Positions 9,157 through 17,483 of a stretch of 64,000 bases of DNA are shown here, piece after piece. Position numbers and translations under genes: made by a program. The notes under the pieces are model-generated. The model saw only the letters and a list, made by a program, of their open reading frames with translations. It did not search any database and was not told where the DNA came from. The DNA comes from Enterovibrio nigricans DSM 22720. Its GTDB lineage: Bacteria; Pseudomonadota; Gammaproteobacteria; Enterobacterales; Vibrionaceae. The stretch is taken from NCBI RefSeq assembly GCF_900167155.1, contig NZ_FUXU01000004.1, positions 1-64,000 on the forward strand, in the 5' to 3' direction. Every line of letters starts with the position of its first letter. The first letter of the stretch is position 1.

Positions 9157-10326
9157 TTACTTTAATACAGTGCGAAGACGGCGAATTTTTTCCTCTAGTA
9201 CTGATGTTGGACAGCCCAAGTTCAGACGAATAAAGCCGCGCCCCTCTTCTCCAAAGTTGTAGCCCATGGTCGGAATAACGCCGGCAGCGTGAAGTTGCTT
9301 TTCGAGTTCTTCATCGTCCAGTTCCATGGCGCGACAGTCGACCCAAGCTAGATAGGTAGACTCCTGAATACGATAAGTTACTTGTTTTAACTCGGTGTGC
9401 ACAAACGCTGCCAATAACTGATTATTGCCATCTAAGTATTGCAGCGTGTCATCCACCCACGCTTTACCGTTACGGTACGCCGATTGGTTGGCCAAAATAC
9501 TGAATGCGCTATACACATCAATGCCATAGGCCAAGAGTTTGGATTTTAACGCTTCTGCTTCTTTCTCATTAGGGATCATGGTGTTGGTTAATCGCAGAGA
9601 CGGCAGGCCAAAGGTTTTAGTACCCGCGATACACACAGCCATTTTTTCGAAGTAGGTTGGGTCGACGCGCAAACAGCTGAAGAAAGTATTTTCGCCGAAT
9701 ACGATATCTGCCCAAATCTCGTCAGAAATTAGATATACACCGTATTGGTGGCATAGTTTGCAAAGGCGAGTAACTTCTTCTTCTGTCCACACTCGGCCAC
9801 CAGGGTTATGTGGGTTACAGAAGATCATGACTTTCACACCGTCTTTGAACTGGGCTTCAAGATCGTCAAAGTTGATGGTGTAGTAGCCGTTGTCGTTGAT
9901 CATCGTTGACGTGGCAACGGTGCGGCCCGTGTTCTCGATGGTGCGGTAAAATGCGTGATAAACCGGACTTAAAATCAGAACCTTCTCGCCTTCCTTACTC
10001 CAGCGTTCAACCAACATCGCAATAGCAGGCAGGCTTCCCGGCGTGGTGTGAAACCACTCTTTTTTCAATGTCACTTGATGGCGGTCTTTCCACCAATCAA
10101 TCACAGAATTGAAGTATTCATCGCTACGCTCTGAATAGCCAAAAATGCCATGGTCCAAACGTTCTTGAAGAGGCTTGGTGATAAAGTCAGGGGCTTTGAA
10201 ATCCCAATCAGAGACCCAGCTTGGCAGCGCCTCGCCTTCTGGGACGCCCAGCCATTTCTCCATGTAGTCCCATTTGAGACAATCGGTGCCGTAGCGGTTA
10301 ATTACTGTATTCAGTTCGTGAGCCAT
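9157..10326 (-). CDS. MalY/PatB-type C-S beta-lyase (class I/II aminotransferase fold)
   Basis: PLP-dependent cytoplasmic enzyme expected to cleave carbon-sulfur bonds of cystathionine, cysteine or related thio-amino acids. ATG at 10326 (MAHELNTVIN) gives 389 residues, normal for the family, and has GAGGA upstream. Motifs include the early LPSWVSDWDFKAP segment, the NPHNPGGRVW loop, SDEIWADIVF, and the PLP-lysine motif AGTKTFGLPSLR. It is 70 bases downstream of the NhaC-type antiporter with a perfect hairpin between them, suggesting an operon. The exact substrate is unknown. A divergent LacI-type regulator nearby echoes the malI-malY arrangement of E. coli. Confidence 0.88.
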   Translation of the reverse strand: MAHELNTVINRYGTDCLKWDYMEKWLGVPEGEALPSWVSDWDFKAPDFITKPLQERLDHGIFGYSERSDEYFNSVIDWWKDRHQVTLKKEWFHTTPGSLPAIAMLVERWSKEGEKVLILSPVYHAFYRTIENTGRTVATSTMINDNGYYTINFDDLEAQFKDGVKVMIFCNPHNPGGRVWTEEEVTRLCKLCHQYGVYLISDEIWADIVFGENTFFSCLRVDPTYFEKMAVCIAGTKTFGLPSLRLTNTMIPNEKEAEALKSKLLAYGIDVYSAFSILANQSAYRNGKAWVDDTLQYLDGNNQLLAAFVHTELKQVTYRIQESTYLAWVDCRAMELDDEELEKQLHAAGVIPTMGYNFGEEGRGFIRLNLGCPTSVLEEKIRRLRTVLK

Positions 10327-10345
10327 AACGTCCTCAGAAAAAGTG

Positions 10346-10369
10346 GAAGCCTTGGGGAGACAAGGCTTC
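10346..10369 (-). promoter_or_regulatory. hairpin between nhaC-like and malY-like genes
   Basis: GAAGCCTTG and CAAGGCTTC pair perfectly over 9 bp with a six-base loop. On the minus strand it is followed by CACTTTTTC, so it could partly terminate or process the antiporter mRNA and lower expression of the lyase gene. Confidence 0.5.
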
Positions 10370-10396
10370 AATTTGTTATTGTTTTAGGTTTTTCTT

Positions 10397-11842
10397 CTAC
10401 ACAGCCGCAGCAGGTTGTGCGCTTTTCATGTGGTCTTTCGCTTGCGCGATACCGATGCCGGTCACCGCCCAAATCATGGCAAAGAAAATCGCCGAGTAGT
10501 TTTGGATTGCCCAAGGCAGGTAATCCAACGTTGATACACCCAAGGTTGCAGCCATGAATACACCCGCGTTAGTCCAAGGCACCAGTGGTTCGATGATGGT
10601 GCCCGCATCTTCAATGGTGCGAGACAGGTTCTTCGCATCCAGTTTCATTTTCTTATAAGTGTCACGGAACAGCTCTGAAGGGATAAGCAGTGCCAGTTTG
10701 CCGTCAGAGGTGGTACACACAACAGTGATGGTAGTGACGATGGTTGCACCAATCAGGCTGGTGGTCCCTTTAATGCCTTTTGCCATGGTGTCTACCAGCA
10801 CTTTCAGACCGCCTGTCAGTGCCAGTGTGCCAGCGAAAGAGAAGGCGCAGAATACCAGCAGAACCACACCCATCATGGATGTCATGCCACCACGGTTAAC
10901 CAATGTCAGCACATCCTTAACAATCTCTACATCACCAAGACCTGCGCCAGCAAACATGCTTGCATTGAAGCCGCTGATCATTGCCGTCAATGCTGTCTGT
11001 AGGCTGAAGCCTTGGAAAATCACCGCATTCAGCACACCGATTGCAATCGCCGCAAGCATCAGAGGGATCGTAGGCAGCTTGCGTACCGCACCCCAAAGGA
11101 TTAATAACGGTGGTAAAATCAGGAACACATTCAAAGAGAATAATTGCTCAAGGTTGGCCAGAATCGAAACCACTTTTTCAGGAGTATCTGCCGACACATC
11201 GCTACTACCCACAAAGAAAAACACCAATGCAGACAGGATGAACGCAGGGATTGTCGTCCAAAGCATGTGCTGAATGTGCGAGTACAAATCGGTACCTGCC
11301 ACCACGGGCGCAAAGTTGGTGCTGTCTGAAAGCGGAGAAATTTTGTCACCAAAGTAGGCACCAGACACCACAGCACCTGCAACAGCGGCTAGGTTTGCAT
11401 CCATACCGGCTGCAACGCCCATCAATGCGACACCGACAGTACCCGCAGAGCCCCAAGACGTGCCCGTACATAAAGACACCATACAGGTTACGAGAAATGA
11501 CGTTAATACGAGGTATTCAGGGCTGATGACTTTCAGACCGTAGTAAACCAGCAGTGGAATTGTTCCGCCGACCATCCAGCTACCAATCAGGCCGCCGACC
11601 AGAATCAGAATGAATACTGCAGGAAGGGTTTGTGCCAGACGATCGATAATGGCTTTTTGAATGTCATCCCAGCTAAAACCCATTTTCCATGCAACGCCTG
11701 CTGCTACAACAGCTGATGCCAGAAGAAGACTTTCAATAGGTAGTCCGAATACGCCGTATCCAATCACCAGAAAACCAAGCATTGCGACCAAGGGGAGCAA
11801 TGCCAAAACATTAGATGGAGCAGATGTTACTTTGTTATTCAT
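10397..11842 (-). CDS. nhaC: NhaC-family Na+/H+ antiporter
   Basis: Inner-membrane secondary transporter of about 481 residues with roughly a dozen hydrophobic segments. Family signatures are TGTSWGSAGTVGVALMG and GDKISPLSDSTNFAP. ATG at 11842 (MNNKVTSAP) is chosen because the longer frame adds an atypical extension that runs through a perfect palindrome. Members exchange Na+ for H+ or for organic ions such as malate/lactate. Its pairing with a C-S lyase suggests it may move a sulfur amino acid, which is inference. The start codon overlaps a 13-bp palindrome identical to one before the divergent LacI-type gene. Confidence 0.87.
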   Translation of the reverse strand: MNNKVTSAPSNVLALLPLVAMLGFLVIGYGVFGLPIESLLLASAVVAAGVAWKMGFSWDDIQKAIIDRLAQTLPAVFILILVGGLIGSWMVGGTIPLLVYYGLKVISPEYLVLTSFLVTCMVSLCTGTSWGSAGTVGVALMGVAAGMDANLAAVAGAVVSGAYFGDKISPLSDSTNFAPVVAGTDLYSHIQHMLWTTIPAFILSALVFFFVGSSDVSADTPEKVVSILANLEQLFSLNVFLILPPLLILWGAVRKLPTIPLMLAAIAIGVLNAVIFQGFSLQTALTAMISGFNASMFAGAGLGDVEIVKDVLTLVNRGGMTSMMGVVLLVFCAFSFAGTLALTGGLKVLVDTMAKGIKGTTSLIGATIVTTITVVCTTSDGKLALLIPSELFRDTYKKMKLDAKNLSRTIEDAGTIIEPLVPWTNAGVFMAATLGVSTLDYLPWAIQNYSAIFFAMIWAVTGIGIAQAKDHMKSAQPAAAV

Positions 11843-11853
11843 GTAATTTACAT
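11841..11853. promoter_or_regulatory. palindromic operator copy 1 (overlapping nhaC start)
   Basis: ATGTAATTTACAT is a perfect 13-bp palindrome with a central T. It overlaps the first two bases of the nhaC start codon and is identical to the copy at 11981. It is a probable binding site for the divergent LacI-family regulator. Confidence 0.7.
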
Positions 11854-11942
11854 TCGGTAGGGCTAGAAAAAACAGAGATAAATAAAAATTCAAATCAGTT
11901 CTAAGTCGAATTATTAAAATAATCCGTAAAACACCTGCAATC

Positions 11943-11958
11943 CGTGATGGATTTCACC
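11943..11958. promoter_or_regulatory. candidate CRP site between nhaC and the LacI-type gene
   Basis: CGTGATGGATTTCACC matches the TGTGA-N6-TCACA CRP consensus at 8 of 10 fixed positions. It lies between the two palindromic operators. CRP control of a LacI-regulated divergent pair would be conventional. Confidence 0.45.
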
Positions 11959-11980
11959 AATGCAAAACAATATGATTTCA

Positions 11981-11993
11981 ATGTAATTTACAT
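11981..11993. promoter_or_regulatory. palindromic operator copy 2 (upstream of lacI-type gene)
   Basis: A second exact copy of ATGTAATTTACAT, 140 bp from the first and ending 27 bases before the regulator's start codon. Two identical sites suggest autoregulation and repression by DNA looping. Confidence 0.7.
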
Positions 11994-12020
11994 AATTCAA
12001 AAGTATGATCAAGGACACAT

Positions 12021-13007
12021 ATGGCAACCATCAAGGATGTTGCGAAAGCAGCAGGCGTCTCCATCGCGACCGTTTCGAGAGTGATTAATCAGGCCAACAA
12101 TGTGATACCTACAACGGTGGCGAAAGTGGAAGCTGCCATGCGTGAACTCGATTTCCACGTAAAGGGGAACCGAAGACTCACAATCAATCAGGGCGATGAC
12201 TTGTTGGGCTTAGTGGTGAGCCGTTTTAATTCTCCCTTCTATGGCCTGCTGACTCAGGGAGTAGAAAAGATTGCGCGTAAGCACGGTCGCAATCTGATGG
12301 TGCTCAGTGGTGAATACGATGAAGGCCGAGAGCAAGAAGCCATTGATGTTTTGTTGGCGCGAGGGTGCCGCAATATTGTGCTGCACAGCAAGGGGATGAC
12401 TGATGTGACGTTGACCAAGCTCGCCAACCAATTGCCAGGGTTGATTGTCGTAAACCGCCATGTAGACGCCATAGAAGAACAATGTGTATGGCTAGATAAC
12501 GGCGAAGGGACTTACCTCGCAACCAAGCATTTGATTGATCAAGGTCACCGAGCAATTGCCTATATTTCCTGTGAAATGGCACTTGATGATAAAGCTGATC
12601 GTTTCAATGGGTATTGCCGCGCACTCACTGAAGCCGGTATAGACCTTAATCCTGATTGGATTGAAGAAGTGCCGTTTGGAGAGCAGGGTGGTGTCACCGC
12701 GGCAAATAACCTCCTTAACAAAGGATTACCAGTGACGGCGCTGGTGGCGTTTAATGACTTTTTTGCTGCTGCGGCGATGCAAGTGTTCAAAGAACATGGC
12801 ATTGGTATTCCAGAAAGGCTGTCGATTGTCGGCTTTGATGATGTGTTACCAGAGTGCTATTTCAGCCCGAAACTGACGACCATCCGTAATCCGATTGAAA
12901 GCATGGGCATGAATGCGGCGAGGCTGTCTATTGAAGGGAAGGACAGCGCATTGGTGAGAGGTTTTCAGCCACTTTTGATTAAACGTGATTCGGTGCTCTC
13001 AGTTTAA
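12021..13007 (+). CDS. LacI-family transcriptional regulator
   Basis: A 328-residue repressor. The N-terminal helix-turn-helix (MATIKDVAKAAGVSIATVSR) and hinge helix are followed by a periplasmic-binding-like sensor domain (LVVSRFNSPFYGLL, GFDDV near the C-terminus). It is divergent from nhaC-malY, whose control region holds two identical palindromes, so it most likely represses that operon and itself. The context is like MalI, though I cannot confirm orthology. The effector is unknown. Its stop codon is immediately adjacent to that of the converging next gene. Confidence 0.9.
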   Translation: MATIKDVAKAAGVSIATVSRVINQANNVIPTTVAKVEAAMRELDFHVKGNRRLTINQGDDLLGLVVSRFNSPFYGLLTQGVEKIARKHGRNLMVLSGEYDEGREQEAIDVLLARGCRNIVLHSKGMTDVTLTKLANQLPGLIVVNRHVDAIEEQCVWLDNGEGTYLATKHLIDQGHRAIAYISCEMALDDKADRFNGYCRALTEAGIDLNPDWIEEVPFGEQGGVTAANNLLNKGLPVTALVAFNDFFAAAAMQVFKEHGIGIPERLSIVGFDDVLPECYFSPKLTTIRNPIESMGMNAARLSIEGKDSALVRGFQPLLIKRDSVLSV

Positions 13008-13463
13008 TCATTGTACTTTTTTCGACACTTCACAGAACAAGGGGGCACCGCGTTGCGAGAGTGCCCTCACGATTTTCATCGCGACAAGTGATTCTTGAAA
13101 TTCTTCGATAGGAAAACTTTCTGAACGTGTTTTCCCTTCGCCTGAAAAAATGTATCTCGCTTCTACCTCGATTTTTCCTTGCTGAGGGTTGGCGGAGATA
13201 GAGAGGATCTCTCTGTCGTGCACCAGAAGCTGATACTTTTTGTCGTAATTAAGCTGACAGCACTTCACCGTGCGTTTGTTGACGTCTTCATAACGATGGC
13301 TGACAAGCTCCATGGCGGGCGTAATCACCTTGCTGCTCACGGCTTTAAATTTCTCAATGAACTCGGCTTCGAGTGCTTTTCGCTCAAGCTCCTTCTCTTG
13401 CTTTTGAGCTTCTTTTACCTTGGATTCGGCAACACTTAAAAGGCGCTTTAGGTTGTCATTCAT
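13008..13463 (-). CDS. hypothetical cytoplasmic protein with N-terminal coiled coil
   Basis: A 151-residue protein I do not recognise. ATG at 13463 (MNDNLKRLLSVAESK) is preferred to the longer frame starting at 13514, whose first 17 residues look random. Residues 3-40 form a strongly charged helix (KVKEAQKQEKELERKALEAE), probably a coiled coil. The rest alternates strands and contains no catalytic motif. There is no signal peptide. It converges directly on the LacI-type gene with no bases between the two stops. Function unknown. Confidence 0.7.
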   Translation of the reverse strand: MNDNLKRLLSVAESKVKEAQKQEKELERKALEAEFIEKFKAVSSKVITPAMELVSHRYEDVNKRTVKCCQLNYDKKYQLLVHDREILSISANPQQGKIEVEARYIFSGEGKTRSESFPIEEFQESLVAMKIVRALSQRGAPLFCEVSKKVQ

Positions 13464-13737
13464 CACTGTATATCCACCAAAAGTCTGAGTCCATATTCCT
13501 ACTATAGGAAACATATTGGTGTCAGGCTAATCGGACAAATTCAATCCAGTTGAGTGGGCGGGCTTAGGACGGTTGCTCGTTTGAGTATTTGGCTGGAAAA
13601 AGTCGCCGGACGGACGATAAAACCTGAGAGATTTTACTGCTCTAATAATGGTTGCGGGCGCGTTGAAAAGGGGTAGGATCCCGAGGAACAGGGAGTTAAA
13701 GGCCCTTTTTCATTATGGCGTTTTTTTAGGAATGGAC

Positions 13738-14886
13738 ATGAATTTTACCTACGTCAATCCAACGGTTGTTCACTTTGGCCAAGGCCAAATTTCTGCAATT
13801 GCAACGGCGATTCCCGCGAACAGCAAAGTGCTAGTGATTTACGGTGGCGGCTCTATCAAGCGCAATGGCGTATATGAGCAAGTTTCTGCAGCGTTGGGCG
13901 ATCACAAGTGGCTGGAATTTTCGGGTGTTGAGCCAAACCCGACACGTGAGACGCTCGACAAAGCGGTAGCGATCGTTAAAGAACAAAGCGTTGATTTTAT
14001 TTTGGCAGTCGGTGGCGGCTCAGTGATCGATGGCTCGAAGTTTGTGGCAGCGGCATCCAAGTATGACGGTGACAGCTGGGACATCATGTCCGAAGGCCAT
14101 TGCGTGACAGAAGCGACGCCGTTGGGCGCGATTTTGACGTTACCTGCTACGGGCTCTGAATCTAATAGCGGTGCCGTTATCACCTATGCCGCGGAGCAAT
14201 CAAAGCTCTGTTTCATGTCATCAGCAGTGCAGCCTAAATTTGCGGTTTTAGACCCAGATGTCATCAAGTCGCTGCCTGAACATCAGGTTATCAATGGGGT
14301 TGTGGATGCCTGGGTACATATCTGTGAACAGTACATTACCTATCCGACAGGAAACATGGTTCAAGAAGGCTACGCAGAAACCTTGCTGAAAAACCTGTTG
14401 GTGTTAGGGCAACAATTTGAAAAGCGAGACTGCGACCACTGGCGTGCGAACTTGATGTGGACGGCAAACCAAGCGTTGAATGGCATGTTAGGTTCCGGCG
14501 TTCCGCATGACTGGGCAACACACATGATTGGACATGAAATCACCGCGATTTGGAACGTCGACCATGCACGCTCTCTGGCGATTGTTCAGCCATCACTGCT
14601 TCGCAACCAGATAGACGTGAAACGCAGTAAGCTTGAGCAAATGGGCCGCAACGTATTTGGTTTGGCGGAGTCAGACGAACTGGCGTCTCAGACCATTGAT
14701 GCCATCGAACATTTTTATCGTTCTTTGGGTGTTGAAACCACCTTTTCCGCGGCAGAAATGGGCAAGCAACAAGCGGTTGAGGCTATTGTGTCTAAGCTAG
14801 AAAAACACAATATGACCGCGTTAGGTGAACACGAAGCCATTAATTTGGATGTGTCACGTTGCATCTTGGATAACGCATTTATCTGA
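13738..14886 (+). CDS. iron-containing alcohol dehydrogenase, YqhD-like
   Basis: Cytoplasmic group III dehydrogenase, probably an NADPH-dependent aldehyde reductase. ATG at 13738 (MNFTYVNPT) gives 382 residues, near the 387 of YqhD, and has AGGA just upstream. Nucleotide-binding signature VGGGSVIDGSKF is present, and metal ligands appear in DAWVHICEQY and in the two histidine segments GVPHDWATHMIGHE and NVDHARS. YqhD-type enzymes detoxify short aldehydes, which fits a region specialised in alcohol oxidation. It converges on a MarR-type regulator across a shared terminator. The exact substrate is not deducible. Confidence 0.88.
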   Translation: MNFTYVNPTVVHFGQGQISAIATAIPANSKVLVIYGGGSIKRNGVYEQVSAALGDHKWLEFSGVEPNPTRETLDKAVAIVKEQSVDFILAVGGGSVIDGSKFVAAASKYDGDSWDIMSEGHCVTEATPLGAILTLPATGSESNSGAVITYAAEQSKLCFMSSAVQPKFAVLDPDVIKSLPEHQVINGVVDAWVHICEQYITYPTGNMVQEGYAETLLKNLLVLGQQFEKRDCDHWRANLMWTANQALNGMLGSGVPHDWATHMIGHEITAIWNVDHARSLAIVQPSLLRNQIDVKRSKLEQMGRNVFGLAESDELASQTIDAIEHFYRSLGVETTFSAAEMGKQQAVEAIVSKLEKHNMTALGEHEAINLDVSRCILDNAFI

Positions 14887-14908
14887 CGGAAGATGAGATA
14901 AAGATGGT

Positions 14909-14939
14909 GCCGGATATTGCTGCAATGTCCGGCTTTTTT
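14909..14939. terminator. terminator between yqhD-like and marR-type genes
   Basis: GCCGGATATTGC pairs with GCAATGTCCGGC (one G-T pair) and is followed by TTTTTTA on the plus strand. It ends the reductase gene. The minus-strand marR-type gene stops at its edge. Confidence 0.8.
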
Positions 14940-15516
14940 ATAACGTATCTTTGCTAGGTTCTGAATGTTCTCGACAAATAAGATCGCCACCCGAAATGTT
15001 TAAGGTCATCTTGGTCAAATCGCAGAAGAATTCCTGATCTGAATAGGGCTTGTGAAAACGGCAGGTTTTGCAAAGGCCAAAACTTGCACAGTTATTTGAT
15101 TTCTGAATATCCCTAAGCAAGGCCTCAAGCTGTGTTTTTAGCGTATCTTGAGCATCACCCAGCTTGTCTATGCCACGGCGAATAGAAGCGGGTGGAATCG
15201 CTTGTTGTGAAATGGCCAACCCTTGTTTAGACAAGAGCAAGTGTGTGATGCGACGATCAACAGGGTCTTTTTCTTTGGTCAAAAACCCTTTTTTTTCCAA
15301 CAAGGTGATCGACTGAGATGTTGTGCCTTTCGTGATCCCCAAAAACTCGGTAACAGCGGCAGGCGTGTCGCTGAGTTGGTTGCAGCGAGAGAGGTAGTAA
15401 AGCACTTCCAAATGAACAGGATGCAAACCATATTCTAAGCCAGCAAGGCGAACTTCATTTCTGAATAACGTTGTAATGCGTTCAATGATGTCGCAGATCG
15501 GATCTACATCCCTCAT
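14938..15516 (-). CDS. MarR-family regulator with cysteine-rich C-terminus
   Basis: A 192-residue regulator. Residues 1-140 form the MarR winged-helix fold (VTEFLGITKGTTSQSITLLE as recognition region, DPVDRRITHLLLS as wing). Unlike classical MarR proteins of about 145 residues it has a 50-residue tail with five cysteines: C-x5-C-x2-C in CASFGLCKTC, then FFCDLTK and LICREH. The tail could bind zinc or an Fe-S cluster, or sense redox or electrophiles. It converges on the YqhD-like reductase and may regulate it. The start is the ATG at 15516. Confidence 0.82.
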   Translation of the reverse strand: MRDVDPICDIIERITTLFRNEVRLAGLEYGLHPVHLEVLYYLSRCNQLSDTPAAVTEFLGITKGTTSQSITLLEKKGFLTKEKDPVDRRITHLLLSKQGLAISQQAIPPASIRRGIDKLGDAQDTLKTQLEALLRDIQKSNNCASFGLCKTCRFHKPYSDQEFFCDLTKMTLNISGGDLICREHSEPSKDTL

Positions 15517-15744
15517 ACACGTTTCCTTAGCAAGTCTTTGGGTGAATATGTTTTTACTGGCATATCAATATTTTATTCCAAATAGAGTGTTGATGCGAAA
15601 CCATATTAGTAAAAACGCAATTACGTCATAAAAGAGAGGAGGTTCCTGAGGATCAATTTTTGGCTTATTGGACTTGCTACTTCCGTGTGTAGCGAAAGGG
15701 TTGAGCGGGGGATACACCGCGACGCGGTCATGGGCATAGATATA

Positions 15745-15773
15745 AAAATCCCTGAGACTGGCTCAGGGATTTT
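15745..15773 (-). terminator. terminator of the porin gene
   Basis: AAAATCCCTGAG and CTCAGGGATTTT form a perfect 12-bp stem with a five-base loop. On the minus strand it is followed by a T-run and lies 41 bases after the porin stop. The rest of the 15517-15813 gap shows no supported gene. Confidence 0.8.
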
Positions 15774-15813
15774 CGTGTGTTAAGCGGGAAGCCCGTTTGA
15801 CACGTTTATTCGA

Positions 15814-16779
15814 TTACAGGTAGTAACGAACACCCAGTTTCCACTGGTTGTTGTCTTCTTCTGAACCATCTAGGCCAAACTGGTAACCAGCAAAACCAAC
15901 AAACGTCTGAGTGAACTTGTACTCAGCTTGAACGGCAGCAGTCGCATAAACAGAGCTGTCCGCTTTTTTGTTTTCAACTGATTCGTAGTTTGCGATCAGA
16001 TTTACGCCGTTGTTCAGCGCGTAACCTGCCAGAAGCTCCATCACGTTGGTTTCTTCTAGATCTTGGATCATGTGCTCACCCATCGCGTAAGCACCAGCAA
16101 CGTAAAGGCCTTTACCCCAAGAACCGTAGCTTGCGCTGACGATATGAGATTGCGCGTTATCAGCAGCTACATCACCCGTAGTGAAAGCGTAGTTAACCGC
16201 AAAATCAGAGATTTTGTAGCTGATTGCTGCTTGCAGGCGAGTTTCATAGTCGCCATGTGCGCCCTGCCAGCCACCAGCCAGTGTCAGCGATTGTGACTCA
16301 CCCAGTGCCAGCGTGTTGGTGTAGCTCACCATTTTGTCCGCACGGCCGGTGCCTAGGTTAGCGTGGTCGTTGTAAGTAAAGTCACTTGCGTAAGAGATAG
16401 GCTTGTCAGTTGCTGCAACTGCATTGTAGTAAGGTGCCCATTGGGTACCTACAACAACACGGCCAGCGTTTTCATGCGTCAGGCCAATGTAGCCCAAACG
16501 GGTAGTGAACGCGTTTGCACCGTTAGTCAGGTAGTTCAGCGCCCATTCACCTTTTGCATCAGCAACAAAACCGTTGCCCATGTCGTGAGTCGCGTTGAAG
16601 TTCAGGCGTGGTGATGCGGAGATAACTTCCAGCTCGCCTTTCTCTGAATCGCTCAGTGCAACAGACACGTGGCCGCCGATCGCGAATGTTGAACCGTTTG
16701 CATTATAAAGCTCGATTGCAACCGCTTGAGAAGTGAAAGCAGAAGTGGCGATAGCAATGGCGAGTAGTTTCTTATTCAT
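15814..16779 (-). CDS. general porin, OmpU/OmpC-like
   Basis: Outer-membrane trimeric porin for passive diffusion of small hydrophilic solutes. The 321 residues begin with a signal peptide (MNKKLLAIAIATSAFTSQAVA) followed by mature IELYNANGSTFAIGGHVSVA. A constriction-loop-like segment with GTQWAPYYNAV is present, and the protein ends in GVRYYL, close to the aromatic C-terminal insertion signal. Vibrionaceae porins of this type often respond to bile, osmolarity or phosphate, but no operator could be named. It is transcribed alone. Confidence 0.85.
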   Translation of the reverse strand: MNKKLLAIAIATSAFTSQAVAIELYNANGSTFAIGGHVSVALSDSEKGELEVISASPRLNFNATHDMGNGFVADAKGEWALNYLTNGANAFTTRLGYIGLTHENAGRVVVGTQWAPYYNAVAATDKPISYASDFTYNDHANLGTGRADKMVSYTNTLALGESQSLTLAGGWQGAHGDYETRLQAAISYKISDFAVNYAFTTGDVAADNAQSHIVSASYGSWGKGLYVAGAYAMGEHMIQDLEETNVMELLAGYALNNGVNLIANYESVENKKADSSVYATAAVQAEYKFTQTFVGFAGYQFGLDGSEEDNNQWKLGVRYYL

Positions 16780-17129
16780 TATTTTTATTCCGTTTAATTA
16801 ATCGTCTGTTATGTCCAAAACAGCCAAAAAGTGTCTAAAACACCCATGGCTTGTTAACAGGCTCGGCACGAATGTATTTCATAAGTGAATGATTTAACGC
16901 ATGAAACGTTCTCAAAGAATAAAAAATATAATAAATATAATAAATATCATAACTATCAGTAGCTTGCGGTGTATTTGATTGATATTGGATTTACCTTGCT
17001 GCTCATTTTTTTATCTAATCGACATTCGTGTTTTTAGCGATGCCAATAGGGAGATAAAATTGCGACCGAGTGTTAAATTAAGTGAAATTGAGTAGGTGTA
17101 ACCGTCATTTATTTTGCGATCGGTGTTGC
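16780..17129. other. porin promoter region and intergenic DNA
   Basis: A long AT-rich leader upstream of the porin gene. It includes repeats of an ATAATAAATAT-type sequence around 16922-16950, likely part of the porin control region on the minus strand. No gene is seen. The right half leads into the integrase stub. Confidence 0.4.
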
Positions 17130-17348
17130 TTATTTTGACGATTTTGACGGAGAGGGACTTTTGCACTGACTAAATTTGAAGCGGTTGTAGGGGGTATTGT
17201 TTTTCCCAAACGTATTGGCTAGAGCCTTTTTTTTGAACGTCTTGCTTTCACGGTGTACTATGCGCCCATTCTTTTTTACAAATACTGTGGTTTTGTAGCG
17301 TGGTTCACCACTGCTCAAGGTTCTGCGTTCTACATTGTAATATGCCAC
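17130..17348 (-). pseudogene. N-terminal stub of a phage-type tyrosine integrase
   Basis: The first ~48 residues (MAYYNVERRTLSSGEPRYKT, then ESKTFKKKALANTFGK) match the start of tyrosine recombinases of prophages and genomic islands, covering the arm-type DNA-binding region. After that the frame runs into unrelated low-complexity sequence (KSPSPSKSSK) and stops at 72 residues. The core-binding and catalytic domains are absent. It sits 136 bases upstream of dusA and points away from it. dusA is a known integration site for such elements, so this is probably the residue of an excised or deleted prophage or island. Confidence 0.75.
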
Positions 17349-17483
17349 TTGATATCCTCTGGATCCCCTTTTGAGTGAGGGGTTCTGTGAGGGGATCTAT
17401 AGCAAGTATTTTAGGGTATTTCAATGTATTTGAACGCATTTACAGGAAGCTGGCAAACCTGATAAAACAAGGCCATATAAGGT

